DNA of 64,000 nucleotides from Moniliophthora roreri. Taxonomy: Eukaryota > Basidiomycota > Agaricomycetes > Agaricales > Marasmiaceae. Of this stretch, positions 11,731 to 22,933 are shown one piece after another. Every line of letters starts with the position of its first letter. Within the stretch, counting starts at the first letter, position 1. Location of the stretch: NCBI GenBank assembly GCA_001466705.2, contig LATX02000242.1, positions 1 to 64,000 of the forward strand, read 5' to 3'. A model generated the notes under the pieces. The model was not told where the DNA came from. It ran no database searches and saw nothing but the letters and a program-made list of their open reading frames with translations. The translations under genes and the position numbers were made by a program.

Positions 11731-12203
11731 ATGCTCAAAGACCTATGCCTCTACTATGAAAACATGAGGCCTGTGGTGCCAAAATACCTTCGAAAAAGGT
11801 ATATATAAGTTCTTGATTCTCAGTTTTGTTTGCGAGTTGGTTCAGCATGGTTCACTGTTACCGCAACATCAAGAATAATTCTCAATGTCTCGCTCAGTAG
11901 TTTAGAGATGATTGCCTTCAAAACAACTTCTCAGATTGAAATGGGTGTTCGTTTGTATAATATTTATCGGTTTTGTGGTTTTATTAATCACTTTGAAAGC
12001 AAATACTAGTATAGATTTTGACCAGAAACTGCCCAAAGAATAAACTTCTTCTAAGTGAGAACAAAAGTACCTCTTGTACCTGAATATAGCCCTCTTAGCT
12101 ATGTTCTGCAATGATTCTCAAGAGGACAAATCTTCTAGACACTGCTAGCCTGAAACCCTCTCTGATTCATGTCGAAACACCAGACTATACTGATGCATGT
12201 CAN
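11731..12203. other. Inserted sequence of unknown class, ending in an N
   Basis: This is the left part of a sequence that separates RT from RNase H of the chromovirus. No gene or terminal repeat is recognised. It includes the short hairpin-like ATACCTTCGAAAAAGGTAT. A single N stands at 12203, and the flanks are not duplicated there, so some sequence may be missing. Confidence 0.4.
12203..12203. other. Single-N gap
   Basis: One undetermined base between unknown inserted sequence and R1 copy a. The flanks are not duplicated, so the amount of missing sequence is unknown. Confidence 0.9.
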
Positions 12204-13897
12204 GGAAGACTTTAATATGACACGAAATAACGGATAATAAGGACTAGAGTGAGCCCAGTCTGCTAGTCATTGCCTTAGAGAAGCTATAGGACTTTGGAAA
12301 GTATGAAGAGCTATATGATACGCTATACAGAGGTGTCAAAGCTGTACTTTCTGACTTATCTATGTATCAAATCCAGAACGGATCACTCCTGAAACCTGTA
12401 GGGAACCTAACTAGAGCCCAATGAACACATTGGCTAGTTAACCAAGCTCTCAAAGTGCTATCAATGGGATTTCAATTTCTATTTTACTTTTCTATGACAT
12501 CTGCAAAGTGCAACCTGCAGTCAAACAGTACAGAGGTACTTAGAGGAGACATCAAAACAGAATGACAACTTAGAACAGAAACAATCATAGAACGATCCTC
12601 CTCCGAAGTCAATATACGGATCAGAGTCAAAGCAGGTGATCTCTTAATAAAGAATTCACCGGCGGCTAAACAATACGCGATAAGCAAACTAGGTACAAAG
12701 ACTGCTCAGAAAGACAGAAATCACTTTCAAAGGACATCCACTACCTACAGACAGATACAACAAGACATATGAAGAATATCTAACACACAAGAAATTCTAA
12801 ATAAGACTGAGTGTGCATTGTCAAAGAAGATAGGAACAATAATGGCATGTTCCAACCTTGGAAACTTTGGCATCTAGGCCTCTGCCAATGTGTGGATACT
12901 AGAAAGGGAAATGCTGTCAAAAGACAGGACAGAATACAGCCATCCGCTCATAGATACCCAACTTAGAAAAGAGAAAATACAAATTATAGAATCTAGAACA
13001 TCTGGAAACGTAGATACCCACACAGATATGGTCAGATACCCTAATGGCCAGGCTCTGTGACATCCGAATATTCCCTCTTTTAGCATTTCAGTCACTCATT
13101 TATTATCTTCTGAACTATCAGACATTATTTATATTTTCCTGTAGATATATTCCATGGACTGTATATAAGGACAGCTAGATATCCATATATACTCAAGTAA
13201 CTCTGCCCCCTCTGATTGTGAATACATGAAGAGTTTGTTTGGTGTATAAATTTGTGTGCCATTCCAGTTTTGCTTCCTCACTACAGGCCCTGGAGATTGG
13301 TCCTGAGTGACTCCAGAGAGATAGAAATCTGATAACGAACTTGTGTTGTAAGAGATAAGAGTAACATCTTGAGTGCGTTATAGCACTTTTCTAAAAGAAA
13401 CTTTACACCAAGAAGGAGCCTTGGGCACTTGGAGTGTGGCCTGTGTGTGTATCAGGTTGTGACACACTTAGAGTCTTAGCAAGGGGTGTGCCTGCACTGA
13501 ACTCTTTGTAGAAATTGGTCTAGGACCTTTTCCAGTACACTGTGTGCTGTAGTTATCTTGAAGAAGTCTTGAACTCCATAGAGTCAGACTATATTGGCTA
13601 TTGAGTCTTTGTATGGGACTGTAGCTCTTGTGTTTGTGCTTTGTGCACTGTGTTCTTTGTGTTTGTGTGTGTGTCTGCCCAATAAACCCATTTTAAACCC
13701 ATCTATACTCCTTTGAAGGTGAACACTTTGAAGTAGAACACTTCAATAAGAGAGTAACAACTTAACTAAGAGTTTTGTTGGCATTCTAAGTGCAGTAACT
13801 CTGATCACATTGATCCACACTTGCACAACAACCTGAGTTAGACTTTTGGAGGCTACCTTTTGGGTAGTTTTCCACTAGTCTTATCTTAGACAAATTA
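12204..13897 (+). repeat. R1 repeat family, copy a (5' truncated at a gap)
   Basis: This is one of three long copies of a 1.7-kb repeat (others 18945-20675 and 53064-54814) plus an inverted fragment at 57481-57759. It contains a TATA-like TATATAAGG (about 13163), an AATAAA (about 13681) and the common end GACAAATTA. The 88-codon frame that is open in copies b and c is interrupted here by a TGA near 12560. The left end is lost at the N. It may be a long LTR or a non-autonomous element; see the R1 finding. Confidence 0.75.
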
Positions 13898-15060
13898 CTG
13901 ATACAATGTTTCTCTTATTGGAAAACACACCTCTTGCATTAAAAACTAAGCTCTTCCTAGCTTTTATTTATATCTCTGGTTTGGGTTACAATCTCAGGTC
14001 TCAACTAGCCTGTGCCTCTTGCACAACTAAATAAGCTAGGGCCCAAAGTGGTTGAAAAATACTGATTGCTGGTAGCTCTTCTACCTGAACAACAATGTCA
14101 TACACCAGTGGGCAGTATCTCTCCTGCTTTCCACCTACAAAACACGTCCCCTTATATACTCTACAACATAAATAATCTAATATATCTGTCACAAATACAA
14201 ATAAAACTGAGTTGGGTGATAAATATTATATAAACTGAGCTGTGTTTGGTAATTTCTCTGTCACAGTGTCCAATTGTAGTCAGGCTTCATAGCCATAATC
14301 TCTTTTATTCTTTTTCTTTGACAATTGTGCCATCTTCTGACACTAACCATTTGCAATTCTCTCTATCAAATGGCTCTCCTTCTGACTCCATTTGAAAATA
14401 TTATACTTCTATGCCACTCTGTATGGTTCCTTCCTTCTCTGTCTTCTATCATCTGCTCTATGGATGCACAATATGCTTCCTTTTTTGTGTCTAAAGCATA
14501 TGCATAGGCTTATGCTGCCTTCTCGTCATACAGCTTTGTCTTCTGTTCTTCTGTGATACAGGCACCCTTCCGGTAGCCGATTATCTATTTCATTCTTCAA
14601 TTTGATGTTCAGTATCTTGAGTATCCCTCACTGATAATTTGTCATCCTCTGTTTCATATCTGTTTCTCGATAATATTCTTGTATGTGTATTATTGAAGGC
14701 TTTTATTCTTCCTTCAAGTTGAGTACAGATTGGAAATATTGTTAAAAGTGAAAATATTCCCTTTGGTATGCTTTTGATAGAGAAGTATTATGTGGTGTTA
14801 TTCCCTACAGGTTTCAGGATGCTCCTCTGTGTTTAGATTTGCCGTTTATTTTCATACTAGCAGTGGCTGGGTACCCTTATATAGCCTACTATCAACAATT
14901 ACTCTGCTAATATTTTATATCCTTCTCTACTACTCGCTTTGAATAGCTGCTCAGAGCTCACACTAGTCCTCAATTCTCTTATCTATGTCATTTTCAACTA
15001 TAAAAGTGCAAAATATTCTCTATTTGCATGTGAAATAAAAGGTAAAAGTTATGCATATCA
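13898..15060 (-). other. AT-rich inserted sequence with a decayed minus-strand frame
   Basis: No known family is recognised. The minus strand has a 63-codon frame at 14001-14192 (GTCFVGGKQERYCPLV) and further frame pieces to about 14530 (AYAYALDTKKEAYCASIEQM) that look like one protein broken by stops, possibly from the element that separated RT from RNase H. The same sequence appears at 15537-16699 because of the assembly duplication. Confidence 0.4.
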
Positions 15061-16703
15061 CCGACACTTTGAAATGGGCAACAGGTGCAGTCTTATGACA
15101 GAAGGGAACTGATGGGGAATACTACCCCTGCAGGTTTCTGTCACATGCTTTCAACACCATGGAATGAAACTATGAAATTTATGACTACGAACTCTTGGCC
15201 ATCATAAAAGTGTTAGAAGCATGGCAGCACTATCTGATCAGAGGACCCCACCTGGTGACAGTTCTTTCCAATCACAAGAACCTGACTTACTTTTGCACTG
15301 CACAGAAATTAAACTGACAACAAGCCTGGTGGAGCCTATTTCTTTCACAATTCAAATTACAGTTGGTCCATGTACCAGAGTCGAAAATGGTTCAATTAGA
15401 TGCCCTTTCCAGACAACCAGACTTAGTCAATGAAGAAGATAACAACAACAAGGACATTGTNGCACAACAACCTGAGTTAGACTTTTGGAGGCTACCTTTT
15501 GGGTAGTTTTCCACTAGTCTTATCTTAGACAAATTACTGATACAATGTTTCTCTTATTGGAAAACACACCTCTTGCATTAAAAACTAAGCTCTTCCTAGC
15601 TTTTATTTATATCTCTGGTTTGGGTTACAATCTCAGGTCTCAACTAGCCTGTGCCTCTTGCACAACTAAATAAGCTAGGGCCCAAAGTGGTTGAAAAATA
15701 CTGATTGCTGGTAGCTCTTCTACCTGAACAACAATGTCATACACCAGTGGGCAGTATCTCTCCTGCTTTCCACCTACAAAACACGTCCCCTTATATACTC
15801 TACAACATAAATAATCTAATATATCTGTCACAAATACAAATAAAACTGAGTTGGGTGATAAATATTATATAAACTGAGCTGTGTTTGGTAATTTCTCTGT
15901 CACAGTGTCCAATTGTAGTCAGGCTTCATAGCCATAATCTCTTTTATTCTTTTTCTTTGACAATTGTGCCATCTTCTGACACTAACCATTTGCAATTCTC
16001 TCTATCAAATGGCTCTCCTTCTGACTCCATTTGAAAATATTATACTTCTATGCCACTCTGTATGGTTCCTTCCTTCTCTGTCTTCTATCATCTGCTCTAT
16101 GGATGCACAATATGCTTCCTTTTTTGTGTCTAAAGCATATGCATAGGCTTATGCTGCCTTCTCGTCATACAGCTTTGTCTTCTGTTCTTCTGTGATACAG
16201 GCACCCTTCCGGTAGCCGATTATCTATTTCATTCTTCAATTTGATGTTCAGTATCTTGAGTATCCCTCACTGATAATTTGTCATCCTCTGTTTCATATCT
16301 GTTTCTCGATAATATTCTTGTATGTGTATTATTGAAGGCTTTTATTCTTCCTTCAAGTTGAGTACAGATTGGAAATATTGTTAAAAGTGAAAATATTCCC
16401 TTTGGTATGCTTTTGATAGAGAAGTATTATGTGGTGTTATTCCCTACAGGTTTCAGGATGCTCCTCTGTGTTTAGATTTGCCGTTTATTTTCATACTAGC
16501 AGTGGCTGGGTACCCTTATATAGCCTACTATCAACAATTACTCTGCTAATATTTTATATCCTTCTCTACTACTCGCTTTGAATAGCTGCTCAGAGCTCAC
16601 ACTAGTCCTCAATTCTCTTATCTATGTCATTTTCAACTATAAAAGTGCAAAATATTCTCTATTTGCATGTGAAATAAAAGGTAAAAGTTATGCATATCAC
16701 CGA

Positions 16704-17099
16704 CACTTTGAAATGGGCAACAGGTGCAGTCTTATGACAGAAGGGAACTGATGGGGAATACTACCCCTGCAGGTTTCTGTCACATGCTTTCAACACCATG
16801 GAATGAAACTATGAAATTTATGACTACGAACTCTTGGCCATCATAAAAGTGTTAGAAGCATGGCAGCACTATCTGATCAGAGGACCCCACCTGGTGACAG
16901 TTCTTTCCAATCACAAGAACCTGACTTACTTTTGCACTGCACAGAAATTAAACTGACAACAAGCCTGGTGGAGCCTATTTCTTTCACAATTCAAATTACA
17001 GTTGGTCCATGTACCAGAGTCGAAAATGGTTCAATTAGATGCCCTTTCCAGACAACCAGACTTAGTCAATGAAGAAGATAACAACAACAAGGACATTGT
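16704..17099 (+). pseudogene. Chromovirus RNase H segment, broken
   Basis: The plus strand reads WATGAVL, a stop, then [50 protein letters not shown] and the end KMVQLDALSRQPDL. This is the order of the RNase H domain and tether of chromovirus Pol. Stops replace expected Arg codons at two points. An identical first copy lies at 15065-15460. It continues directly into the integrase. Confidence 0.8.
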
Positions 17100-18560
17100 T
17101 TATCAAGGTCATTGATACAGAACTGAAGGACATGCTGGAAAAGGCAATGTCAAAGGATGAATTTTGCTGAATGGCTCTAGAAGACTTAATTGAGAAAGGG
17201 ACACCACCTATCAAATTGTCATTACAAGATTGGAGAGTGGAAAACAATCTTTTGTTCTACAAAGACTGAGTCTATGTCTCTGATGATATCAATCTCTGAC
17301 AACGCCCCGTGAAGACCATACATGAAGCATTACCACATGGGCACCCAGGGCAATACAATACAATTGATCAGATTCAAAAGGATTATTGGTGGCCTAGCAT
17401 GACAAAATTCATCAAACAATTCGTAGATGGGTGTGCAGCTTGTCAACAGATGAAGGTCAACATGCACCCCACACAAGTCCCTCTTCAGCCGATTGGCAGG
17501 CATAAAGATGCATTACCTTTCCAAATTATCACCATGGACCTAATAATGGATCTTCCCGAAACAGATGAAGATAATTCTATTTTGGTCATGGTGGACCATG
17601 CCGCTACAAAGGGGGTAATTTTCATACCCTGCAAGAAGAAGATAGACACTGCAGAGACAGCAGAACTTCTTTTCCAACACATTTACAAACAATTTGGACT
17701 ACTGGATAAGATAATTTTGGACCAAGACCCCAGGTTTGCAGCCAACATATTCATGGAAATGGAAAGGTTATTGGGGATAAAGCAAATGCTAAGTACCACT
17801 TACCATCCTCAGACCAATGGAGAAACTGAAAGAGTTAACCAAGAAGTCAAAATTTTCCTTTGCTTCTTTTGTCCAAAAGAACAAACAAAGTGAAAGAACC
17901 TACTCCACTTCACTGAGTTTGCTCAAAACAGCTGAACCCACTCTGTAACGAAACAAAGCCCCTTCTATTTTACCATAGGATACCATCTGTGGCCCCTCCC
18001 CACAATCTTTGAAAAAACCACAGTGCCATCAGTAGAACAGAGGATTGCCAAATTGAAGAAGCTGAGGGAAGAGACATCTGCACTACTAGACATCTCTGCT
18101 AGGAAGGTTAGAGAAAGGGTTGGGAGAAACTTCAACAAGTTTGAAAAGGGTCAGAAGGTGTGGCTTGGAGAAAGAAACCTGTCATTGGGATACCCTTCTC
18201 CAAAACTCCCCAAAATAAGAGGAACCTTTTGAAATAGAAAAGGTTCTAGGCCCAGTGACATACAAGTTGAGACTTCCATTTCAATAGAGAATTCACCCCA
18301 TTTTCCACACTGGCCTTCTGTCTCTGTTCAAAGAAAACGAAATTCATGGCCCAAATTTTCTAGAACCTCCACCAGATATAGTTGAAGGACAAGAAGAATT
18401 TGAGGTAGAAGCAATCTTAGGGCATCGACTAAAAGGAAAAGGTAAAAGACCAACACATTACCTAGTTTCCTGGAAAGGATATGATTCTTCTCATAACCAA
18501 TAGTTGAAACTGAGTGGGCTCAAACACATGATAGAGCTCTACCTAGCATATAAAGTAGCT
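17100..18560 (+). pseudogene. Chromovirus integrase with chromodomain, broken
   Basis: The integrase has the zinc-binding part reduced to HGHPGQYNT...CAACQQMK (about 17335-17455), then the DDE core: D in TMDLIMDLP (about 17533), D in ILDQDPRF (about 17713), E in NGETERVNQE (about 17815). The GPF-type tail follows at 18023-18232 (KFEKGQKVWLGERNL). A chromodomain is readable at about 18400-18510 (EAILGHRL, HYLVSWKGY), broken by TAG soon after. The chromodomain would direct integration to modified histones. Frameshifts at 17893-18023 and several stops show it is dead. Confidence 0.85.
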
Positions 18561-18592
18561 CACTGCCTATCCTGACCAACATCCCCACTATC

Positions 18593-18944
18593 ATGTCTTC
18601 CCCTATCAACAATAGCCACAACCCATTTGACCCCAGAGCCTCTCTCTCCATGAATGATGTCTACCCTGACGAGCATACATATACAGGACTCTTTATCCCC
18701 TCTGTTTTTGAACTCCTCTACATCTTGAACACCAAGCACAATGATGAAGAGTTTATGTGGGCAGTTGTGGAGAGTGACCAACAACACCATCAAACTACTA
18801 TGGGAACCCTTATGTTCCTCTGTGGCCACTAACATATGTTAGATGAAGCCATCGCCAGGACAGACAGACAGGCACAGTTGTTCGCCTGAAGCCTAGTGGA
18901 AGGGGCAGACAGGCTTTGCCTGAAAGGCCCCATCACAGTATCGT
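18593..18944 (+). pseudogene. Short frame after the chromovirus integrase
   Basis: The plus strand is open for 79 codons (starting SSPINNSHNPFDPRASLSMN), and reading continues past TAA and TGA stops to about 18930. Its position directly after pol and its composition suggest a third retroelement ORF of unknown role. No domain is recognised. The expected 3' LTR is absent: R1 copy b follows instead. Confidence 0.45.
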
Positions 18945-20675
18945 TAATATGTTGAACCTAGAAAAGACCCACTTTTATTCATTTTACACTATTTCTGAAT
19001 CAGAACACTTTAATATGACATGAGATAATGGGTAATAAGGACTAGAGTGAGCCCAGTCTGCTAGTCATTGCCTTAGAGAAGCAGTGGTACCTTAGAAAGT
19101 ACAAAGAGCTATATGATATGCTATACAGAGGTGTCTAAGCTGTACTTTCTAACCTATCTAAGTATCAGATCCAAAGCAGATCACTCCCAAAACCTGTAGA
19201 GAATCTAACTATGGCCCAATGAATGCATTGGCTAGTTAACCAAGCTCTCAAAAGTGCTATCAATGGGATTTTAACTTCTACTTTACTTTTCTATGACATC
19301 TGCAAAGTGCAAGCTGCAGTCAAACAGTACAGAGGTACTTAGAGGAGACATCAAAACAGAAAGACGACTTAGAACAGGAACAATCATAGAACGATCCTCC
19401 TCCAAAGTCAATATAGGGATCAGAGTCAAAGCAGGTGATCTCTTAATAAAGAATTCACCAGCAGCTAAACAATATGCGATAAGCAAACTAGGTACAAAGC
19501 CTGCTCGGAAAGACAGAAATCACTTCCGAAGGACATCCACTACCTACAGACAGATATAATGAGACATATGAAGAATATCTAATATGCAAGAAATCCTAAA
19601 TAAGACTGAGCGTGCATTGTCAAAGGAGATCGGAACAATAACAGCATGTTCCGACCTTGGAAAATTTGGCATCTAGGCCACTGCCGATGTGCAGATACTA
19701 GAAAAGGGAAATGCTGTCAAAAGACGGGATGGATACAGCCATCCACTCATAGATACCCAACTTAGAAAAGAGAAAATACAAATTATAGAGTCTAGAACAC
19801 CTGGAGGCATAGATACCCTAGTGGCCAGACTCCGTGACATCTGAATAATCCCTCTTTTAGTATCTCAGTCACTCATTTGTCATTTTCTGAATTATCGGAC
19901 AATATTTATAATTTTCTGTAGATATATTCCTTGGACTGTATATAAGGACAGCTAGATATTTGTACATACTCAAGTAACTCTGCCCCCTCTGATTGTGAAT
20001 ACATGACGAGTTTGTTTGGTGTATAAATTTGTGTGCCATTCCAGTTTTGCTTCCTCACTACAGGCCCTGGAGATTGGTCCTGAGTGACTCCAGAGAGATA
20101 GAAATCTGATAACGAACTTGTGTTGTAAGAGATAAGAGTAACATCTTGAGTGCGTTATAGCACTTTTCTAAAAGAAACTTTACACCAAGAAAGAGCCTTG
20201 GGCACTTGGAGTGTGGCCTGTGTGTGTATCAGGTTGTGACACACTTAGAGTCTTAGCAAGGGGTGTACCTGCACTGAACTCTTTGTAGAAATTGGTCTAG
20301 GACCTTTTCCAGTACACTGTGTGCTGTAGTTATCTTGAAGAAGTCTTGAACTCCATAGAGTCAGACTATATTGGCTATTGAGTCTTTGTATGGGACTGTA
20401 GCTCTTGTGTTTGTGCTTTGTGCACCGTGTTCTTTGTGTTTTGTGTGTGTGTTTGTGATATAAAACATTTTAAAACCATATATACTCCTCTGGAGGTGAA
20501 CACTTTGAAGTAGAACACTTCAATAAGAGAGAATCAACCTAGCTAAGAGTTTTGTTGGCATTCTAAGTGCGGTAACTCTGATCACGTCAATCCACACTTG
20601 CACAACAAACTGAGTTAGACTTTTGGAGGTTATCTTTTTGGGTAGTTTTCCACTAGTCTTATCTTAGACAAATTA
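18945..20675 (+). repeat. R1 repeat family, copy b
   Basis: A 1731-bp copy running from TAATATGTT to GACAAATTA. It holds an open 88-codon frame at 19293-19559 (starting TSAKCKLQSNSTEVLRGD), a TATA-like TATATAAGG at about 19938, and a GT-rich stretch before the end. The left neighbour is the chromovirus 3' end, and the right neighbour is the middle of a DIRS reverse transcriptase. Each is cut off here, so this copy marks either a recombination point or an assembly join. Confidence 0.8.
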
Positions 20676-21427
20676 TCAGTCCCATCTGGAAGCCAAGGGG
20701 TGGTGTGAGATGTATCAGAGGCATACCGCATGATTCCTTTGCATCCAAACCAGTGGTCAGGAACAGTTGTATGCCTCTCAGATGGGGACGAGTTCGCAGT
20801 AGACACGTGCAATATATTTGGGCTGTCCTCAGCACCAGGCATGTTTGGCCACGTGGCAGATGCAGGTGTTGAAATCTTTCATGCAAAAGGGCTCAGACCT
20901 GTTACAAAATGGGTAGACAATCACTTTTGGATCCGCATTCCACGGGAACAACTAGAGAAGGCTAACACGACATGTAAGCTTCTACAGCAGAGAGTTTTAG
21001 ATTCAGGAGGCATATGACATGTTAAGAGTAGACTTCTTCACATGGGTGACTCACTACCGAATGGGCATGCAGAAGAGTTTGATGACAACTTTGCCTTCCC
21101 ACTCATTGACCATGCATCCAACTCCCCATGACCTCAGGAGGACTTATTGTATACATACAACTTCTCCGACATCAATATAATCTCACAATGTCTTGGCTAC
21201 ATCTGGAAGACTCTGAAAGACATCAACTTTTGCTTCAGACCAGTATATTTTGGCTTTGAATGGGATATGTCTGAGATGATAGTGTCCATTCCCCTCACAA
21301 AATGTGAGAAATACTTATCAGCTCTCAATGACTGGGATTCTCATGCTTCCCACAACTATGAGGGGACATCAAGCATATATGGAAAACTTCTGCATGTAAG
21401 CTATGTTTTGGTGTCGGGCCGAGCTTA
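20676..21427 (+). pseudogene. DIRS-like reverse transcriptase, 5' truncated
   Basis: The plus strand reads DVSEAYRMIPLHPNQW, FAVDTCNIFGLSSAPGMFG, HVADAGVEIF and KWVDNHFWIRIP, the palm region of DIRS/YR-retrotransposon reverse transcriptases. The catalytic box is VDNH where VDDH is expected. Later pieces at 21147-21425 match the connection region. The 5' part is missing at R1 copy b. The frame is cut at 21427 by the Harbinger insertion and resumes in frame at 25368. Confidence 0.75.
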
Positions 21428-21611
21428 GAGCCTGTTTGGTAAAAAAAAGCTGCAGCTTTTTCACAGCTTTCTGGCAGCTTTTTGATCTAGCTTTTTGCTT
21501 GGGTCTGTCACAGCGTGATGGCCCAGTCAACTCGGAGTGACAGTAGTACAAAGTTGAATAAACAAACTTTTTGAGTAACCATCACATCTGTCACATCAAT
21601 TGCATTGATCT

Positions 21612-22787
21612 TTGATGTCTCGCCACTGTGAAGCAGTGATTGAAGAACACTGTCAATCTCTGCTTGTCCTTCTTGCTGGACACATATTTCAGCTGGCTGC
21701 ATATGCAGCAGCCCTCTATCATCTTGCTTTCACCACCACCACTCAACAACCATATCACACTTCTGCACTTAGTGGGCAAGCTTGGATTAATGAACTCTGG
21801 AATGGGCATGAAGATCGGATTGCTTGTGAGCTTGGGGTTCGCAAGCATATCTTCAATATCCTTCTTGCAGAGCTCTGCTGGCTGGGGGTTGAGGATCCCC
21901 ATTATGTCAGCTTGGAAGAGAAACTTGGTATTTTTCTCTACACATGTATGACTGTGTTACCAGTGCAACATATTGGTGAACGATTTCAGNGTCTGCTTGC
22001 CAGATGCCAATGCTCCTATCCCTGCATACATTCTGAATAACCCAAAGCTGTATCCATTCTTCAAGGATGCAATTGGGACAGTTGATGGAACACACATCTG
22101 TTGCTGGCCATCTAAAGAGGAGTGGGAATTAGCATGAGATCAAAAGGGTCAGATCTCTCACAACTGCTTGGTCTGTTGCTCCTTTGATATGCGAGTACAG
22201 TATGCAGTCACTGGGTATGATGGTGCATTAGCAGATGCAACAATATATGCCCAGTCTCGCCTTGCTGATCTCCATATTCCAGAGAGCAAGTACTACTTAG
22301 CAGATGCAGGGTTTGGCACATGTGATAACCTTATGGTACCTTATTGTGGTGTGTGTTACCATTTAAATGAGTGGCAGAGAGGTCATTTAAGGTATGGTTA
22401 TCAGCTCTTATATGACTATCTGGCTGAGAATATTTCAGACCCAATAACCAGGAAGAACTCTTCAATCTTCGACATGCTCAAGCCTGAAATGTTGTAGAGC
22501 ACATCTTTAGTGTCCTCAAGGCCAAATGGGGTGTTTTAATTCAGCCTGTAAGGTACTCAATGGACATTCAAGTCAAAATCCCATTGGCATTGATGGCAAT
22601 TTATAACCTTATCATGGAATATGATCCTGTTGAAACACTTGCAGCAATTCAGGATCCAATTGAAGACTTTTATAATCCAGCTGCAGGTCCAGAGGCAGGC
22701 AGTGACTTGACAATCTCAATGATTGTATCAAAGGAGGAGATTGAACGATCACTTCAACAAAGGGGTGAAATTGCACAAGCTATGTGA
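21612..22787 (+). pseudogene. Harbinger DDE transposase, broken
   Basis: The catalytic regions are readable in order: D in AIGTVDGTHI (about 22070-22098), D in GYDGALADATIY (about 22214-22249), YYLADAGFG (about 22290) and E in NVVEHIFSVLKAKWG (about 22491-22533). The last lies one frame away from the preceding part, after a shift near 22450, and a TGA replaces Arg directly before NVVEH. A TGA also follows SKEEWELA at about 22136, and an N interrupts the N-terminal part at 21990. The family cuts and pastes the element at TWA sites. Confidence 0.82.
21990..21990. other. Single-N gap in the Harbinger transposase
   Basis: One N between GERFQ and the continuing transposase sequence. The reading resumes at LPDANAPIPAYILNNP in another frame, so a few bases may be missing or extra. 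Confidence 0.9.
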
Positions 22788-22933
22788 GATAGCTATCTAG
22801 TTGAATTACAAGAACGGGGAGAGCTGTAACAGACTACCTAGTTGAATGAAGGAAGATAGTAATCAAGTGGAGTAATAGGTAGCAAAGTATCTGAAAGTAG
22901 GTCATGACCATCAGGAACAGAAACATTAAGCTT

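Larger units (their letters stand above)
13823..17099. repeat. Identical 1638-bp direct duplication around a single N (15461)
   Basis: Positions 13823-15460 recur at 15462-17099 with one N between. This is the same artefact as at 5511. The RNase H fragment and the end of R1 copy a are thus shown twice, although one copy is expected in the genome. Confidence 0.9.

Noticed and set aside
11731..15060. A single LTR retrotransposon between RT and RNase H of the chromovirus
   Set aside because: No matching ends, primer-binding site or polyprotein could be found. An N and an R1 copy break the interval.
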